From contig SEIO01000028.1 in NCBI GenBank assembly GCA_004145795.1, positions 1 to 39,327 of the forward strand: a stretch of DNA of 39,327 nucleotides, written 5' to 3'. Positions 17,099 to 26,778 of this stretch are shown piece after piece. Source of the stretch: Lentibacillus lipolyticus. Lineage in GTDB: Bacteria > Bacillota > Bacilli > Bacillales > Amphibacillaceae. The stretch's first letter is position 1; each line of letters begins with the position of its first letter. A program made the position numbers and the translations under genes. The notes under the pieces were generated by a model that was not told where the DNA came from, searched no databases, and worked only from the letters and a program-made list of their open reading frames with translations.

Positions 17099-18256
17099 TT
17101 GAAAATTGCTATTATCACAGAAACATTCTTGCCTTCCACAGATGGAGTGGTCACCCGTTTGAAAGCATGCATCCGCTACTTTCAAAAAGAGGGACATGAT
17201 GTCCGGGTGATTGCACCAGATCTCGGCGTGTATGAATTTGAAGGAGCGGAGGTGAAAGGCGTTCCCGCAAGGACACTCCTGCTCTACCGCTCCAAAAAGT
17301 TTGCACTGCCAACCCGAAAAGTGAAAAAACTGCTGGAAGAATACGATCCGGATGTTGTCCATGTTGTAAATCCGGCACTGGTGGGCATGGCCGGTGTGTA
17401 TTACGCCAAAAAGCTTGGTTATCCAATGCTGGCATCTTTCCATACCCAGGTCCCGAAGTATGCAGACTATTACAATGTACCGATGTTCAAAGGATTCTTA
17501 TGGTGGTACTTCCGCAAGCTTCATAACCAGGCGGAACTGAACCTGTGCACATCGGAAGCGGTGAAGAAAGAGTTAATGGAGCAGGACTTCCACAATGTGC
17601 ACGTATGGCAACGTGGGGTGGATACGGACTTGTTCCATCCTGATAAATACGATAAAACCATGCGGGACAGACTCTCGAACGGGCAGCCGGATAAAAAACT
17701 GCTGCTGTTTGTCGGCCGTCTTGCACCGGAAAAGGAAATAGAAAAGATAAAGTCGGTGCTGGATTCGTCCGACGAGTTTGCGCTGGCCATCGCTGGGGAT
17801 GGACCACACCGGCAGACACTTGAGAAACATTTTGCAGGCACGAATACAGTATTTACCGGATTTATGCACGGAGAGGAGCTTGCCAAGGCATATGCATCCT
17901 CTGATGTGTTTGTATTCCCATCGACTTCGGAAACACTTGGACTTGTCATTACAGAAGCAATGGCATCAGGTCTTCCGCTCGTTGCCGCTAAAAGTGGTCC
18001 AACTTGTGAGCAGATTGAGGATAATCGGACCGGCCTCTTATATGATAAGGATAAACAGGGCGACTTTACGAATACGGTCTTGCGTTTTGCGGATGAAACA
18101 TTGCGCAAGCGACTGGCGAAAAATGCCCGCAATGACATAGCAGAAATGGGCTGGGAGGCACAGTCGAAACAAGTGCTTGATTACTATAAGGCAATAGCTG
18201 GAATAGAAGGCATGACATTAAAGCAAAATAATGTTAATCCCTCCAGCAGTTTGTAA
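17099..18256 (+). CDS. sqdX: Sulfoquinovosyltransferase-like GT4 glycosyltransferase
   Basis: Family GT4 enzyme of 385 aa, likely transferring sulfoquinovose from UDP-sulfoquinovose to diacylglycerol at the membrane to give SQDG. It resembles plant SQD2 and cyanobacterial SqdX across its length: N-terminal ETFLPSTDGVVTRL, then ASFHTQVPKYADYY (about 125-138), VWQRGVDTDLFHP (168-180), RDRLSNGQPDKKLLLFVGRLAPEKEIE, GDGPHRQTLEKHFAG, and the C-terminal donor-binding SETLGLVITEAMASGLPLVAA. The start is TTG 17099 after GAGGAAG. The gene next door is sqdB, which strengthens the call. Related GT4 enzymes adding mannose or glucose to lipids are the main alternative. Confidence 0.87.
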   Translation: MKIAIITETFLPSTDGVVTRLKACIRYFQKEGHDVRVIAPDLGVYEFEGAEVKGVPARTLLLYRSKKFALPTRKVKKLLEEYDPDVVHVVNPALVGMAGVYYAKKLGYPMLASFHTQVPKYADYYNVPMFKGFLWWYFRKLHNQAELNLCTSEAVKKELMEQDFHNVHVWQRGVDTDLFHPDKYDKTMRDRLSNGQPDKKLLLFVGRLAPEKEIEKIKSVLDSSDEFALAIAGDGPHRQTLEKHFAGTNTVFTGFMHGEELAKAYASSDVFVFPSTSETLGLVITEAMASGLPLVAAKSGPTCEQIEDNRTGLLYDKDKQGDFTNTVLRFADETLRKRLAKNARNDIAEMGWEAQSKQVLDYYKAIAGIEGMTLKQNNVNPSSSL

Positions 18257-18291
18257 ACGTCTGACAAGATAGCTTATGAAGAGGATTTGTC

Positions 18292-18753
18292 ATGGCACAG
18301 AATAACCAAAAACGAGGCCCTAAGCAATTTTTGCAGTTTGGTGTGATTGGTTTTGCCAACGCAGCAATTGATATTGGGACTCTGAATCTGTTATTACTTT
18401 TTTTTCATACGGACGACAGATGGCTGCTTTTACTGTATAATACGATAGCCTATATATTAGCTGTGGTGAACAGTTACTATTGGAATGCGAGCATTACGTT
18501 TGAGCGGTCGGCGCAAGGGAGCAATCGCCAGCGCATATTGTTCATTATCCAGGGACTGGTGAGTCTGGGTGTGAACAATCTAGTCTTTATTGGTATTAAT
18601 GAACTCATGCAACTGTTAGGGGTCAATAATTGGCTCCGTTATAATGTTGCTAAAGGGCTGGCTATGTTCCTTTCGTTTCTGGCAAGCTTCTTTATGGTAA
18701 AATACTTTGTTTTCCGGGATTACGGCAAACGCTATATTAATGACGAAAACTGA
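18292..18753 (+). CDS. GtrA-like membrane protein
   Basis: A 153-aa protein with four hydrophobic segments, typical of the GtrA family. It begins with the family's FLQFGVIGFANAAIDIGTLNLLL and has a conserved VNSYYWNASITFE loop between TM2 and TM3. GtrA proteins often help move lipid-linked sugars across the membrane. It follows the sqdX-like gene by 35 bp on the same strand, so a role in handling the glycolipid product is possible but unproven. Its stop codon lies inside the terminator hairpin. Confidence 0.87.
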   Translation: MAQNNQKRGPKQFLQFGVIGFANAAIDIGTLNLLLLFFHTDDRWLLLLYNTIAYILAVVNSYYWNASITFERSAQGSNRQRILFIIQGLVSLGVNNLVFIGINELMQLLGVNNWLRYNVAKGLAMFLSFLASFFMVKYFVFRDYGKRYINDEN

Positions 18754-18774
18754 GCTGATATCAGCTCAGTTTTT
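18747..18774 (+). terminator. Terminator of the sqd/GtrA operon
   Basis: Perfect 22-bp palindrome at 18749-18770 (ACTGAGCTGAT and its complement), flanked by A's on the left and five T on the right. Confidence 0.92.
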
Positions 18775-18925
18775 GTTATGCAAGTAACAAAAATCAAAAA
18801 TATTTTTAAATATGGGTAAAAGGAACTAGAAAATTTTAGAAAATGGTATATACTATAATTAGTATGGCAGTTTTTTACACGGGATTGAAACGTTAGTGGT
18901 TGCTGACAGGGGGAGATGATGATGG

Positions 18926-20572
18926 ATGCCTGCAGATAATTTTTTCAGTAATGTGCTCAAGGACGGAATAAATGACATGGTTTTTATTATACAGGCAGGT
19001 GCGGATGGCCAGTTTTATTATGAATTTATCAATCAAGCCGCTAAAGAGCGAACCACTCTGACGGATGATGTTATTGGTCAGTCTATCCAGCATGTGTACC
19101 CCAATGAGACAGCTGCATTTTTAACAGACAAATACCAGCGGGTGCTGGAAACAAGAGATCTGGTAACGTATGAAAATCGTTACACGTCACCATCAGGCGT
19201 ACGTTACTCCGAAACAACACTTAGTCCCCATTTTGACAGCAACTCAGAAATCACCCACATTATTGCACTAGTGAAGGATATTAAAGAACGTAATTTGAAT
19301 AAAGAAGAATACCGTTCGCTGTATGATTACAATTTAGATGCTATTTTGACATTTGATACAGCCGGAAGCATCCAGAATGGCAACAGTGCGGTGGAGACGC
19401 TGTTCGGGTATCGGGCAACAGAGCTTAAGAATAAGCGGTTTACGGAGCTGATAAGTTATGATGACATCCCTGCTGCCAACCAATTATTCCATTATGTGTG
19501 CCGCGGTGTAGTACAAAAGCGCCAGTTGCGTGTACAGCACAAATCCTCCTCCGTCATTAAAGCAGTTGTTAAGTTGACACCGATTGTCGTCGAAGGAACG
19601 ATTACCGGATTTTATGGCATTTTTAAGGATGTAGACGATACGATTGAGCTTGGACGCAAATATAAGGAGAGTGAGGATCATTTCCGTATTATCGCAGAGA
19701 ACTCCAGTGATTTAATCACCATGATTAACAGACACGAGATGATTGATTATGTTTCCCCTTCTTACAGAGAAGTGCTTGGTTTCGACCCTGACGAGTATAC
19801 AGGTAAACATTTTTTGCACAATGTACACTTCAGTGACAGGGAGCACCTCCACAAAAGTTTTACATATGCTATCGAGACAAAGACAACGTGGAACGAGCAG
19901 TTCAGGCAAAAACACGGTGATGGCTGCTATATATGGTCCGAACTGCGCGGATCCCCGGTTTACAATGAAGAAGATGCATTCACTCATATGGTTGTTCTGT
20001 CGCGCAATATCACCGTTAGGAAGGATTATGAGTCGAAACTGCGGCATATGGCCTATCATGATCCGCTGACAGGGGTACCAAACCGCCGTTATTTCATGAA
20101 ACAATTCACGGAATGTTTGGCCAGAACCAAAGATACGGAAAAACGACTGGCCATTCTTATGATGGATCTTGACCAGTTTAAAATGATTAATGACCGGATG
20201 GGACATGACATTGGCGATAAAGTTATCCAGGAATTTGCCAGGCGTATCAGCCAGAGTATCCGGAAACAGGATATCTTGGCCAGGCTTGGCGGTGATGAGT
20301 TTATGTTACTGTTGCCGGACATTGAAACACCGGAAAATGCAAAAAAGGCAGCGGAACGTATTCTTGCGGCAATGGATGGTATGTGGTTTGTGGAAGGATA
20401 TACGTTCAAAATCTCGATGAGTCTGGGTGTCGTCGTTTCTTCTGCTTGTTCGCCTGTATCAGCCAATGAATTGTTAAACAATGCAGATAAACAGTTGTAT
20501 GAAGCAAAACAAGCAGGAAAAAATAATTATAAAATATATGATTTCATGGACCGGATGCGCCCGAACAGTTAA
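18926..20572 (+). CDS. PAS-domain diguanylate cyclase
   Basis: Cytosolic signalling enzyme of 548 aa that should make cyclic di-GMP from two GTP. There are three PAS-like sensor modules, at about residues 10-120, 130-240 and 250-370, then a GGDEF domain at about 380-540. The active site GGDEF (455-459) is intact, and the inhibitory-site motif RKQD lies five residues upstream (446-449). LMMDLDQFKMINDRMGHDIGD holds the metal- and guanine-binding residues. No EAL or HD-GYP domain and no membrane segment are seen. The ATG is the first possible start, because a stop lies in frame just before it; GGGGGAG is about 10 bases upstream. The PAS ligand is unknown. Confidence 0.92.
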   Translation: MPADNFFSNVLKDGINDMVFIIQAGADGQFYYEFINQAAKERTTLTDDVIGQSIQHVYPNETAAFLTDKYQRVLETRDLVTYENRYTSPSGVRYSETTLSPHFDSNSEITHIIALVKDIKERNLNKEEYRSLYDYNLDAILTFDTAGSIQNGNSAVETLFGYRATELKNKRFTELISYDDIPAANQLFHYVCRGVVQKRQLRVQHKSSSVIKAVVKLTPIVVEGTITGFYGIFKDVDDTIELGRKYKESEDHFRIIAENSSDLITMINRHEMIDYVSPSYREVLGFDPDEYTGKHFLHNVHFSDREHLHKSFTYAIETKTTWNEQFRQKHGDGCYIWSELRGSPVYNEEDAFTHMVVLSRNITVRKDYESKLRHMAYHDPLTGVPNRRYFMKQFTECLARTKDTEKRLAILMMDLDQFKMINDRMGHDIGDKVIQEFARRISQSIRKQDILARLGGDEFMLLLPDIETPENAKKAAERILAAMDGMWFVEGYTFKISMSLGVVVSSACSPVSANELLNNADKQLYEAKQAGKNNYKIYDFMDRMRPNS

Positions 20573-20723
20573 AAAGCATAAGCTGGGACTTTCGCATTGG
20601 CAAAGATGGTAAAACTGACTGACGAAATCCGGTTTGGAGCACTGTTTCCATAATCTCCCCCATGTATAGAATCCCATGACAAAACAATCCTAATAACAGC
20701 ACCATCTGTCAGGAGGAATGGTC

Positions 20724-21686
20724 ATGGGATTGATAGAACGCGTTAAAAAAGGGAATACATCCTCTGGTATCGCTGCACTTGGTAATACGTTTCTTGCGGT
20801 GATTAAAGGGGTGGCTGCGTTTTTTAGCGGGAGCGGATCCATGTTCGCAACCACAATGCATTCGCTGGCTGATGCGGTCAACCAGGGTTTTGTATTTTTA
20901 GGAAGCGTTCTGGCGGAAACACCACCATCTGAACGGTTTCCAACAGGGTTCGGCAGAGTTATTAACATATTTTGTATGGTTGCGGTTGTAGTTGTAACAA
21001 TTATGGCTTACGAAACGATTAAAGAGGGGTGGCATCTGTTTCGGAACCCATCCGACTCAGGAAGTATTTGGCTAAATATTGGCGTACTGATAGCTTCCCT
21101 TCTGATTGATGGCTATATCCTTATAAAAGCCATGAAGGAGATCACAAAGGAAACGGATAAGGATCATGATCATGATGGGTGGCTATTAACCCGGGCGTTT
21201 AAAAGTGCGCAGAGGGCAGCACCTGCGACCCGTCTTGTTTTTTATGAAGATCTTGTCGCCACGTCCGGAGCAATATTTGCTCTGTTTGGTGTGCTACTGG
21301 CGCAGGTTTTTGGTTTTCTTAGAGCGGATGGCATTTTTACGATGCTAATTGGCGTACTTATGACATTTGTTGCTTTCCGTGTTGGATACGACAATATGGT
21401 TGGTTTGATTGGCGTATCCGCTCCTGCTGAAATCGAGAAGAAGATTGCTGATATGCTGCTGGAAGATGAAAAAGTGGTCGATATATATAAAATCCGCGTC
21501 GTGCAGGAAGGGCGCAGCTATCATGTGGAAGGTACGGTTGAACTTGAAAAAGGACTGTCACTTGCCGAGGCGGATGATATCAAATTCCAGCTGAGTGAAA
21601 AGCTGCTGCGTTCTTCTGAGATAGCTGATGTGGTTCTTGGCATTATTGAAGATGATGATAAACAGTCAAGGAAACAAGAGAAATAA
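20724..21686 (+). CDS. Cation diffusion facilitator (CDF) transporter
   Basis: Membrane protein of 320 aa with about six TM helices and a soluble C-terminal domain, exporting divalent metals (Zn, Mn, Co or Fe) in exchange for protons. The TM2 motif HSLADAVNQG carries the His and Asp metal ligands, and FYEDLVATSGA in TM5 carries a second Asp. A His-rich KDHDHDGW loop follows residue 150. ATG 20724 is chosen because AGGAGG lies seven bases before it; ATG 20718 directly abuts that site. The TM5 pattern D-x3-S differs from classical HxxxD zinc exporters. The metal cannot be assigned. Confidence 0.88.
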   Translation: MGLIERVKKGNTSSGIAALGNTFLAVIKGVAAFFSGSGSMFATTMHSLADAVNQGFVFLGSVLAETPPSERFPTGFGRVINIFCMVAVVVVTIMAYETIKEGWHLFRNPSDSGSIWLNIGVLIASLLIDGYILIKAMKEITKETDKDHDHDGWLLTRAFKSAQRAAPATRLVFYEDLVATSGAIFALFGVLLAQVFGFLRADGIFTMLIGVLMTFVAFRVGYDNMVGLIGVSAPAEIEKKIADMLLEDEKVVDIYKIRVVQEGRSYHVEGTVELEKGLSLAEADDIKFQLSEKLLRSSEIADVVLGIIEDDDKQSRKQEK

Positions 21687-21725
21687 ACGTTTGGAACTAA
21701 AGTAAAAGAGAGAGTGACAAGCAAC

Positions 21726-21793
21726 AAAAAATCCGAACAATGATTCAACTTTTTTCCCGTTGGATGTCAAATCAGTTCGGATTTTTCTTTTTT
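21726..21793 (+). terminator. Terminator of the CDF gene
   Basis: AAAAAATCCGAAC ending at 21738 pairs with GTTCGGATTTTT at 21775-21786, followed by CTTTTTT. The long loop contains a second weak stem (TTCAAC/GTTGGA). Confidence 0.8.
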
Positions 21794-21855
21794 ATATCCG
21801 CAGTGGTGGTTAAAACTATTCCACCCACATTCCGCTCCCGTGTCGATGATTTTTG

Positions 21856-22032
21856 TTATGTCCCAGCCTCTTCGCCTTTCATGGCTATGTTGTGCATTTC
21901 TACCTGAGCAGGCTGAGATGTATCACGATCCACATCAAAGTTAATCATGACATTTTTTAGATAAAACCAGCCAAAAATCAGAACGGCTAACGTGACGGCA
22001 ACAACGAGCAGAACAACTTTTTTACTGTTCAC
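21856..22032 (-). CDS. Small single-pass membrane protein, 58 aa
   Basis: The start is GTG 22032, preceded by GGGGGGATTACT; longer in-frame versions overlap the neighbouring oxidoreductase gene and lack a ribosome binding site. After NSKK the peptide has one hydrophobic helix (VVLLVVAVTLAVLIFGWFYL) and a polar acidic tail ending EEAGT. I recognise no family. It lies 85 bp downstream of the FAD oxidoreductase gene on the same strand, so cotranscription is possible. Confidence 0.6.
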   Translation of the reverse strand: MNSKKVVLLVVAVTLAVLIFGWFYLKNVMINFDVDRDTSQPAQVEMHNIAMKGEEAGT

Positions 22033-22117
22033 AGTAATCCCCCCAATTATCCCTGTAACCAGATTAGCAAAATCATGATTGCCTGTAAATGGAGAGCCTA
22101 CGTAGCTGGTATGGCGT

Positions 22118-23233
22118 TTAGTTACCGATGGCACCAGCCACATCGTAATCACTCGGATTGATATCCGTTTCTTCTCCCAGAGCAAGGCTAGCTAGCTGCT
22201 GTCCAACGTAAGGGCCGGTTGTGAGCCCAGATGAGCCAAGGCCGTTGCCAATAAGCAACCCGTCGACTCCAGGGGCCGGACCAATGACGGGTAAAAAGCC
22301 TGGCGTGTGTGGACGGAATCCAACGCGTGCTTCCAAAACCGTACTATTCGTAAGACCTGGTGCAACCTCCAGCGCTTTTGACAGGATTTCATTGACTCCG
22401 CCAGCAGTAACGCGGCTGTCAAATCCGGCATCATGCTCATGTGTCGCACCTACGAGGATCCGGTCATCCCACGTCAGCATGAATTGGTCGTTAGGCGGCA
22501 TGACGACGGGCCAGCTAGATGTATCCATATCTGGCGTCTGCAAATGGAGGATTTGCGCTTTTAATGGGGTGACATGAAGCTGGATGTCCAAAGGTTTCAG
22601 AAGTTCGCTCATCCAAACACCGCATGCGGCAATCACTTGGTCAGCCTCGATCCTTTCATCATTGACGATAACTCCTGTTACGGTTGATCCACTTTGCGTT
22701 AGTTGTGCTTCTCCCGTTATCTTGTTTGCTCCATGTATTTGAGCACCACGTACAAGTGCATTTCTTATTGCGCGTCCATTGACACGAGCACCCCCGCTGA
22801 CGTGTACCGCCCCGTAACCATCACGCAGATGGGGAAACATAGCTTTGGTTTCAGTCGGGTCGAGGAGGGTGATTTCGCCGATTTCCGGTGCATCATCACA
22901 TCGTTTCAAAGCGCGTTCTTTCATCGCAGCCAATTTTTCCTGATTGGTATGGATACTGATGGCGCCGGTTTGTGCATAGCCTGTATCGGTCTCCCCATCT
23001 GCAGCAAGCTCATCAATCAGTGACTGATACATGCGTGCCCCGCCTTTGGCAAGTTGATACCACGCCTTGTTCCGGCGCTGTGAAAGCCATGGACAGATAA
23101 TGCCTGCTGCAGCGTCTGTTGCCTGGCCGGTATGAGGCTTATCAATGATGGTGACATCCGCACCCGCTTTGGCAAGCTTATATGCCGTGGACGCACCCAG
23201 GATGCCTGCGCCAATCACAATATATTTTTTCAT
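22118..23233 (-). CDS. FAD-dependent oxidoreductase (DAO family)
   Basis: Flavoenzyme of 371 aa in the D-amino-acid oxidase/dehydrogenase and glycine oxidase family. The N-terminal dinucleotide-binding motif IVIGAGILGASTAYKLAKAGADVTIID covers residues 4-30. The C-terminal FAD motif is GFRPHTPGFLPVIGPAPGVDGLLIGNGLGSSGLTTGP. It probably oxidises the amine of a D-amino acid, glycine or sarcosine-like substrate; which one is not readable. AAAGGA precedes ATG 23233. An amino-acid racemase-type gene lies 2.4 kb away, but the two are not in one operon. Confidence 0.87.
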   Translation of the reverse strand: MKKYIVIGAGILGASTAYKLAKAGADVTIIDKPHTGQATDAAAGIICPWLSQRRNKAWYQLAKGGARMYQSLIDELAADGETDTGYAQTGAISIHTNQEKLAAMKERALKRCDDAPEIGEITLLDPTETKAMFPHLRDGYGAVHVSGGARVNGRAIRNALVRGAQIHGANKITGEAQLTQSGSTVTGVIVNDERIEADQVIAACGVWMSELLKPLDIQLHVTPLKAQILHLQTPDMDTSSWPVVMPPNDQFMLTWDDRILVGATHEHDAGFDSRVTAGGVNEILSKALEVAPGLTNSTVLEARVGFRPHTPGFLPVIGPAPGVDGLLIGNGLGSSGLTTGPYVGQQLASLALGEETDINPSDYDVAGAIGN

Positions 23234-23346
23234 GGAAAAATCCTTTCTGTACTGTCTAGCTTCTTCAAATATAAGAAAAATACAGCTGAAAATAAAGCGA
23301 TAACTTGTTATGATCGAATTATTGACGTGAAAGGGGATGCATAGGA

Positions 23347-23865
23347 ATGTATGAAAACCAGATTGCCAAAATACTATTTATTATTGGAGCAGCGCAAATA
23401 GCGGCAGGGGCGATCATCGGTCTGCTGTTGGTGATGGAACCTGGCGTGAATTGGACAATATTTTTCTCCTTCGCACTGGGCGGTTTTGTATGCGGAATGC
23501 TGTTTATCGGATTTGCCGAAAATATTCGCCTGCTTCAAAACATCTATGATACGTTAAAACCAAAGGCAGAAAGCGATAAATCGGTGGTTTCGCCAAAATG
23601 GAATGATACCCTGAAACCCGACAAGCCAGACCAATGGGAACTGGAAAATAGCGAAAGAGAAAAAATATACGACTATTACCGGGATGAGTCCATTGTCGAG
23701 ATTGTTCCTTCCCCGAGAGAAAATTATTGTCTGGTCCGATTCAAAAATGGACATGAATATTATGTAAGGGTCGTTTACATAGGGGGTTTTGGTGTACAGG
23801 AAACAGAAGATGGAGCCATCAGGCAGTCTGTTATCAAGTGGTATAATGAAAATGGAAATGGATAA
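23347..23865 (+). CDS. Membrane protein of unknown function, 172 aa
   Basis: Two N-terminal hydrophobic segments (ILFIIGAAQIAAGAIIGLLLVM and TIFFSFALGGFVCGMLFIGFA, about residues 9-56) are followed by a soluble domain of about 110 residues rich in charged and aromatic residues. No family is recognised. ATG 23347 follows AAAGGGGATGCATAGGA. It is divergent from the FAD oxidoreductase gene and upstream of ppaC, with about 110 bp between. Confidence 0.75.
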   Translation: MYENQIAKILFIIGAAQIAAGAIIGLLLVMEPGVNWTIFFSFALGGFVCGMLFIGFAENIRLLQNIYDTLKPKAESDKSVVSPKWNDTLKPDKPDQWELENSEREKIYDYYRDESIVEIVPSPRENYCLVRFKNGHEYYVRVVYIGGFGVQETEDGAIRQSVIKWYNENGNG

Positions 23866-23977
23866 GTGACGGAAACGTTGGAGACAACAAATTAGTGTTC
23901 AATCGACATATTTTTATGATAACCTATTGGATGAACGTTAAAATAACAGAAAATAGTGGACTAAAGGAGTAATGGAT

Positions 23978-24910
23978 ATGGCTAAAACACTAATTTTTGG
24001 ACATAAAAGTCCTGATACCGATACTATCTGTTCGGCCCTTGTTTATGCCGACTTGAAGAAACAGCTTGGCATGGATGCAGAACCGGCAAGACTCGGCGAA
24101 GTTAATAAGGAGACACAATTTGCACTTGATCATTTCGGTGTTGAAGCACCACAGCTCATCGAAAAAGTGGATGATGACGTAAACGATGTTATTCTGGTTG
24201 ACCATAACGAGTTCCAGCAGAGCGTGGACAATATCCAGGATGTACGTATTTCGGAAGTGATTGACCATCACCGTGTTTCCAACTTTGAAACGAAAGAACC
24301 GCTGTACTTCCGCGCTGAACCGGTTGGCTGCACAGCTACCATTCTGAATAAAATGCATAAAGAGAACGGTGTGGTTGTTTCCAAAGAGAATGCAGGTCTT
24401 TTGCTTTCAGCCATCATATCCGACTCGCTGCTGTTAAAATCACCAACCTGCACACAAGTGGATGTAGATGCAGCCTATGAATTGGCAGAAATTGCTGGCG
24501 TCGACCTGGAAACGTATGGTTTGGAGATGCTGAAAGCCGGAGCAGATGTCAGTGATACTTCAGCACACGACTTAGTTACAATGGATGCGAAAGAATTTAA
24601 AATGGGCGATGCAACCGTACAAATCGCACAAGTGAACACGGTCGACACAAGCGAGATTTATACAAATCAGGCCGCGATTGAAAAAGAAATGGAACAGATT
24701 ATCAATGATAAAAATCTCGATCTATTCTTGTTTGTCGCAACCGGCATTCTGAACAACGATTCTGATGTGCTCGCACTGGGCAGCGCAAAAGACAATGTTG
24801 AAAAAGCATTTGACGTCTCACTTGACGCGAACAATCGCGCCATTTTAAAGGGAGTTGTGTCCCGCAAAAAACAAATCGTAACGAACCTAACGGAAACATT
24901 CACTAACTAA
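23978..24910 (+). CDS. ppaC: Manganese-dependent inorganic pyrophosphatase
   Basis: Family II cytosolic pyrophosphatase, 310 aa, that hydrolyses the pyrophosphate made in biosynthesis. It aligns closely with B. subtilis PpaC. Metal ligands are in FGHKSPDTD (His9, Asp13, Asp15), ILVDHNE and VIDHHR (the DHH motif), and [12 protein letters not shown]. The C-terminal substrate-binding segment is [11 protein letters not shown] 23978 is chosen over ATG 23972 because AAAGGAG is eight bases before it. A strong terminator follows. Confidence 0.97.
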   Translation: MAKTLIFGHKSPDTDTICSALVYADLKKQLGMDAEPARLGEVNKETQFALDHFGVEAPQLIEKVDDDVNDVILVDHNEFQQSVDNIQDVRISEVIDHHRVSNFETKEPLYFRAEPVGCTATILNKMHKENGVVVSKENAGLLLSAIISDSLLLKSPTCTQVDVDAAYELAEIAGVDLETYGLEMLKAGADVSDTSAHDLVTMDAKEFKMGDATVQIAQVNTVDTSEIYTNQAAIEKEMEQIINDKNLDLFLFVATGILNNDSDVLALGSAKDNVEKAFDVSLDANNRAILKGVVSRKKQIVTNLTETFTN

Positions 24911-24957
24911 TAAGCCAAAGCGTGATAACTGGACGAGTGATTCAGTTGTTAGAAGAC

Positions 24958-24994
24958 AAAAAAGCCCTGCATCGTGTTTATGCAGGGCTTTTTT
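24958..24994 (+). terminator. Terminator of ppaC
   Basis: AAAAAAGCCCTGCA at 24958-24971 pairs with TGCAGGGCTTTTTT at 24981-24994, giving A's and T's on both sides. Confidence 0.95.
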
Positions 24995-25073
24995 ACATAC
25001 TTTTGGTAACTGGGTTTATACATGTGTGAATTTAAATGTGCTATTTCGTTAAAGCGCCCGATTGCAGTATGAA

Positions 25074-25508
25074 TTACAAGCTTTTTTCAAGGATTATCTT
25101 CGGTTCACCTTTACTATCTGTATATGTTCCGATTACATCAAAACCATTCTTTATATTCAAGACGAGCATATTACGCCATTTATTTTTAGTCTTTGTTTGA
25201 ACGATTTTGTAACCTCTTTCTTTTAAATATTGATGTTGTAGGTTCATTAGTTTAGAAGCAATACCTTTATTCCTGTGGTTTTCATTAACGCCACCTAGCC
25301 AACTATAAAACTTATCTAATTTAAGCTCGTAACCAATTTTATATCCTATAATCTCTTCATCATCCAAAGCGACTGTAAAAACTATTTTCGGCTTATTTTC
25401 AGCCTCGCTAATTAGAGTGCTAGAGTCTTTAAAAATATCCTCGTGTAATTTCAATATTTTATTTAGCAACTCGGAATCAGGAAACCCTTCAATATTCACC
25501 AACTGCAA
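25074..25508 (-). CDS. GNAT family N-acetyltransferase
   Basis: Acyl-CoA-dependent N-acyltransferase of about 144 aa. The acetyl-CoA pyrophosphate-binding motif NHRNKGIASKLM (R-x2-G-x-A) is clear, preceded by IIGYKIGYEL and followed by a typical beta-5 region MLVLNIKNGFDVIGTY. The start is uncertain: TTG 25508 sits six bases after AAAGGGGGAG and is preferred; TTG 25529 is also open but stands only one or two bases from its ribosome binding site. The substrate is unknown. Its base composition is AT-richer than its neighbours, and it stands alone, so it may have been acquired. Confidence 0.8.
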   Translation of the reverse strand: MQLVNIEGFPDSELLNKILKLHEDIFKDSSTLISEAENKPKIVFTVALDDEEIIGYKIGYELKLDKFYSWLGGVNENHRNKGIASKLMNLQHQYLKERGYKIVQTKTKNKWRNMLVLNIKNGFDVIGTYTDSKGEPKIILEKSL

Positions 25509-25647
25509 AAAAATCTCCCCCTTTGGCAAGCACCTCCCTTCCCGGGAAGTCTCTTAAGCGTTGACTAACGGCAGATTGACAGTGCCACCACCCCCCTCAT
25601 GTGAAGTCAGTCTATTGAATTCTTAATTTGTTTTGGTATCAAAAGCT

Positions 25648-26763
25648 TTATAAGGAAAAGGTTTCCTCACTGACAGTGAAAGAATCCAGTGCCTCATCAT
25701 CAATATCATACCCGATGCCAGGCTTGTCCGGAACGGTGATCACACCATTGTTGGCTTTGACCTCGGGTGAAATAATATCTTTTTTCCAGTAGAGGGATGA
25801 GCCTGCTGTATCACCCGGCAGCACGAATCGCGGCAGGGTGGTTAAGGCGATATTATGCGCACGGCCAATCCCAGCCTCAAGCATACCGCCACACCAGACA
25901 TCAATCCCGTGTTTACTGCAGTAGTCATGGATCCGCTTCGCCTCGGACAGCCCGCCGACTCTGCCAATTTTAATGTTAATGATTTTACAGCTGCCCAGCT
26001 CAATCGCTTTTCTGGTATCTTCCAAAGAATGGATGCTTTCATCAAGGCAGATTGGTGTCTCTAATGCCGCTTGCAACTGGGCATGATCGGCGATATCGTC
26101 ATGAGCCAAGGGTTGTTCAATCATCATGAGGCCGAGTTCGTCCAGTTTTTTCAAATGTTCTGTGTCGCTTAATGTGTACGCGGAATTGGCATCGGCCATG
26201 ATGGGGGTGTCAGGAAAATGCTTTCGTACTTCCTTAAGCACATCAACATCCCAACCCGGCTTAATTTTGATTTTGATCCGCTTATACCCCTCACGGACGT
26301 GGCGGTCGATAGTCTGGAGCAAGTCATTAACGCTCGGCTTAATCCCGATACTGATGCCGACGTCGATGTTTTGCTTAGTGCCGCCAAGCGCCTCGGCAAG
26401 CGGGATATTTTTCTGCTTGGCATAAAGATCCCACACCGCGCCTTCCAGTGCAGCTTTAGCCATGTTATTGCGTTTAATAGGTTTGAACACTTCCAAAACA
26501 TCGTCGGGGTGATTGATATGACTTTCCCGCAGCAGACCGATTAGGAAATCTTTCATAACATGATGATTGGTTTCAACCGTCTCTTCACTATACCACGGGC
26601 TTGCGAAGGCGACTGACTCGCCAAACCCGCGTCTGCCTTGGTCATCGGACACCTCCGTGATAAAAAATTCTTTTTCCTGGAGTGTTCCAAAACTGGTTGT
26701 GAACGGGTTGTTCAGCGTCATTTTCATTCTACGCAGTTTCACTTGCTTCATCGGTATCGTCAT
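25648..26763 (-). CDS. N-succinylamino-acid racemase / o-succinylbenzoate synthase family
   Basis: Enolase-superfamily enzyme of 371 aa. Catalytic Lys164 and Lys166 are in RIKIKIKPG, metal ligands Asp191 (MADANSAY), Glu216 ([10 protein letters not shown]) and Asp241 (CLDESIHS), and the opposite-face base Lys265 in NIKIGRVGG. This pattern is shared by MenC (menaquinone pathway) and the bifunctional NSAR/OSBS enzymes of Bacillales. A GNAT gene directly upstream (15 bp) and the absence of other men genes favour NSAR, part of a known route turning D-amino acids into L-amino acids through N-succinyl intermediates. ATG 26763 follows AGGAGGTAATTTG. The M20 hydrolase of that route is not in this window. 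Confidence 0.87.
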   Translation of the reverse strand: MTIPMKQVKLRRMKMTLNNPFTTSFGTLQEKEFFITEVSDDQGRRGFGESVAFASPWYSEETVETNHHVMKDFLIGLLRESHINHPDDVLEVFKPIKRNNMAKAALEGAVWDLYAKQKNIPLAEALGGTKQNIDVGISIGIKPSVNDLLQTIDRHVREGYKRIKIKIKPGWDVDVLKEVRKHFPDTPIMADANSAYTLSDTEHLKKLDELGLMMIEQPLAHDDIADHAQLQAALETPICLDESIHSLEDTRKAIELGSCKIINIKIGRVGGLSEAKRIHDYCSKHGIDVWCGGMLEAGIGRAHNIALTTLPRFVLPGDTAGSSLYWKKDIISPEVKANNGVITVPDKPGIGYDIDDEALDSFTVSEETFSL

Positions 26764-26778
26764 CAAATTACCTCCTAA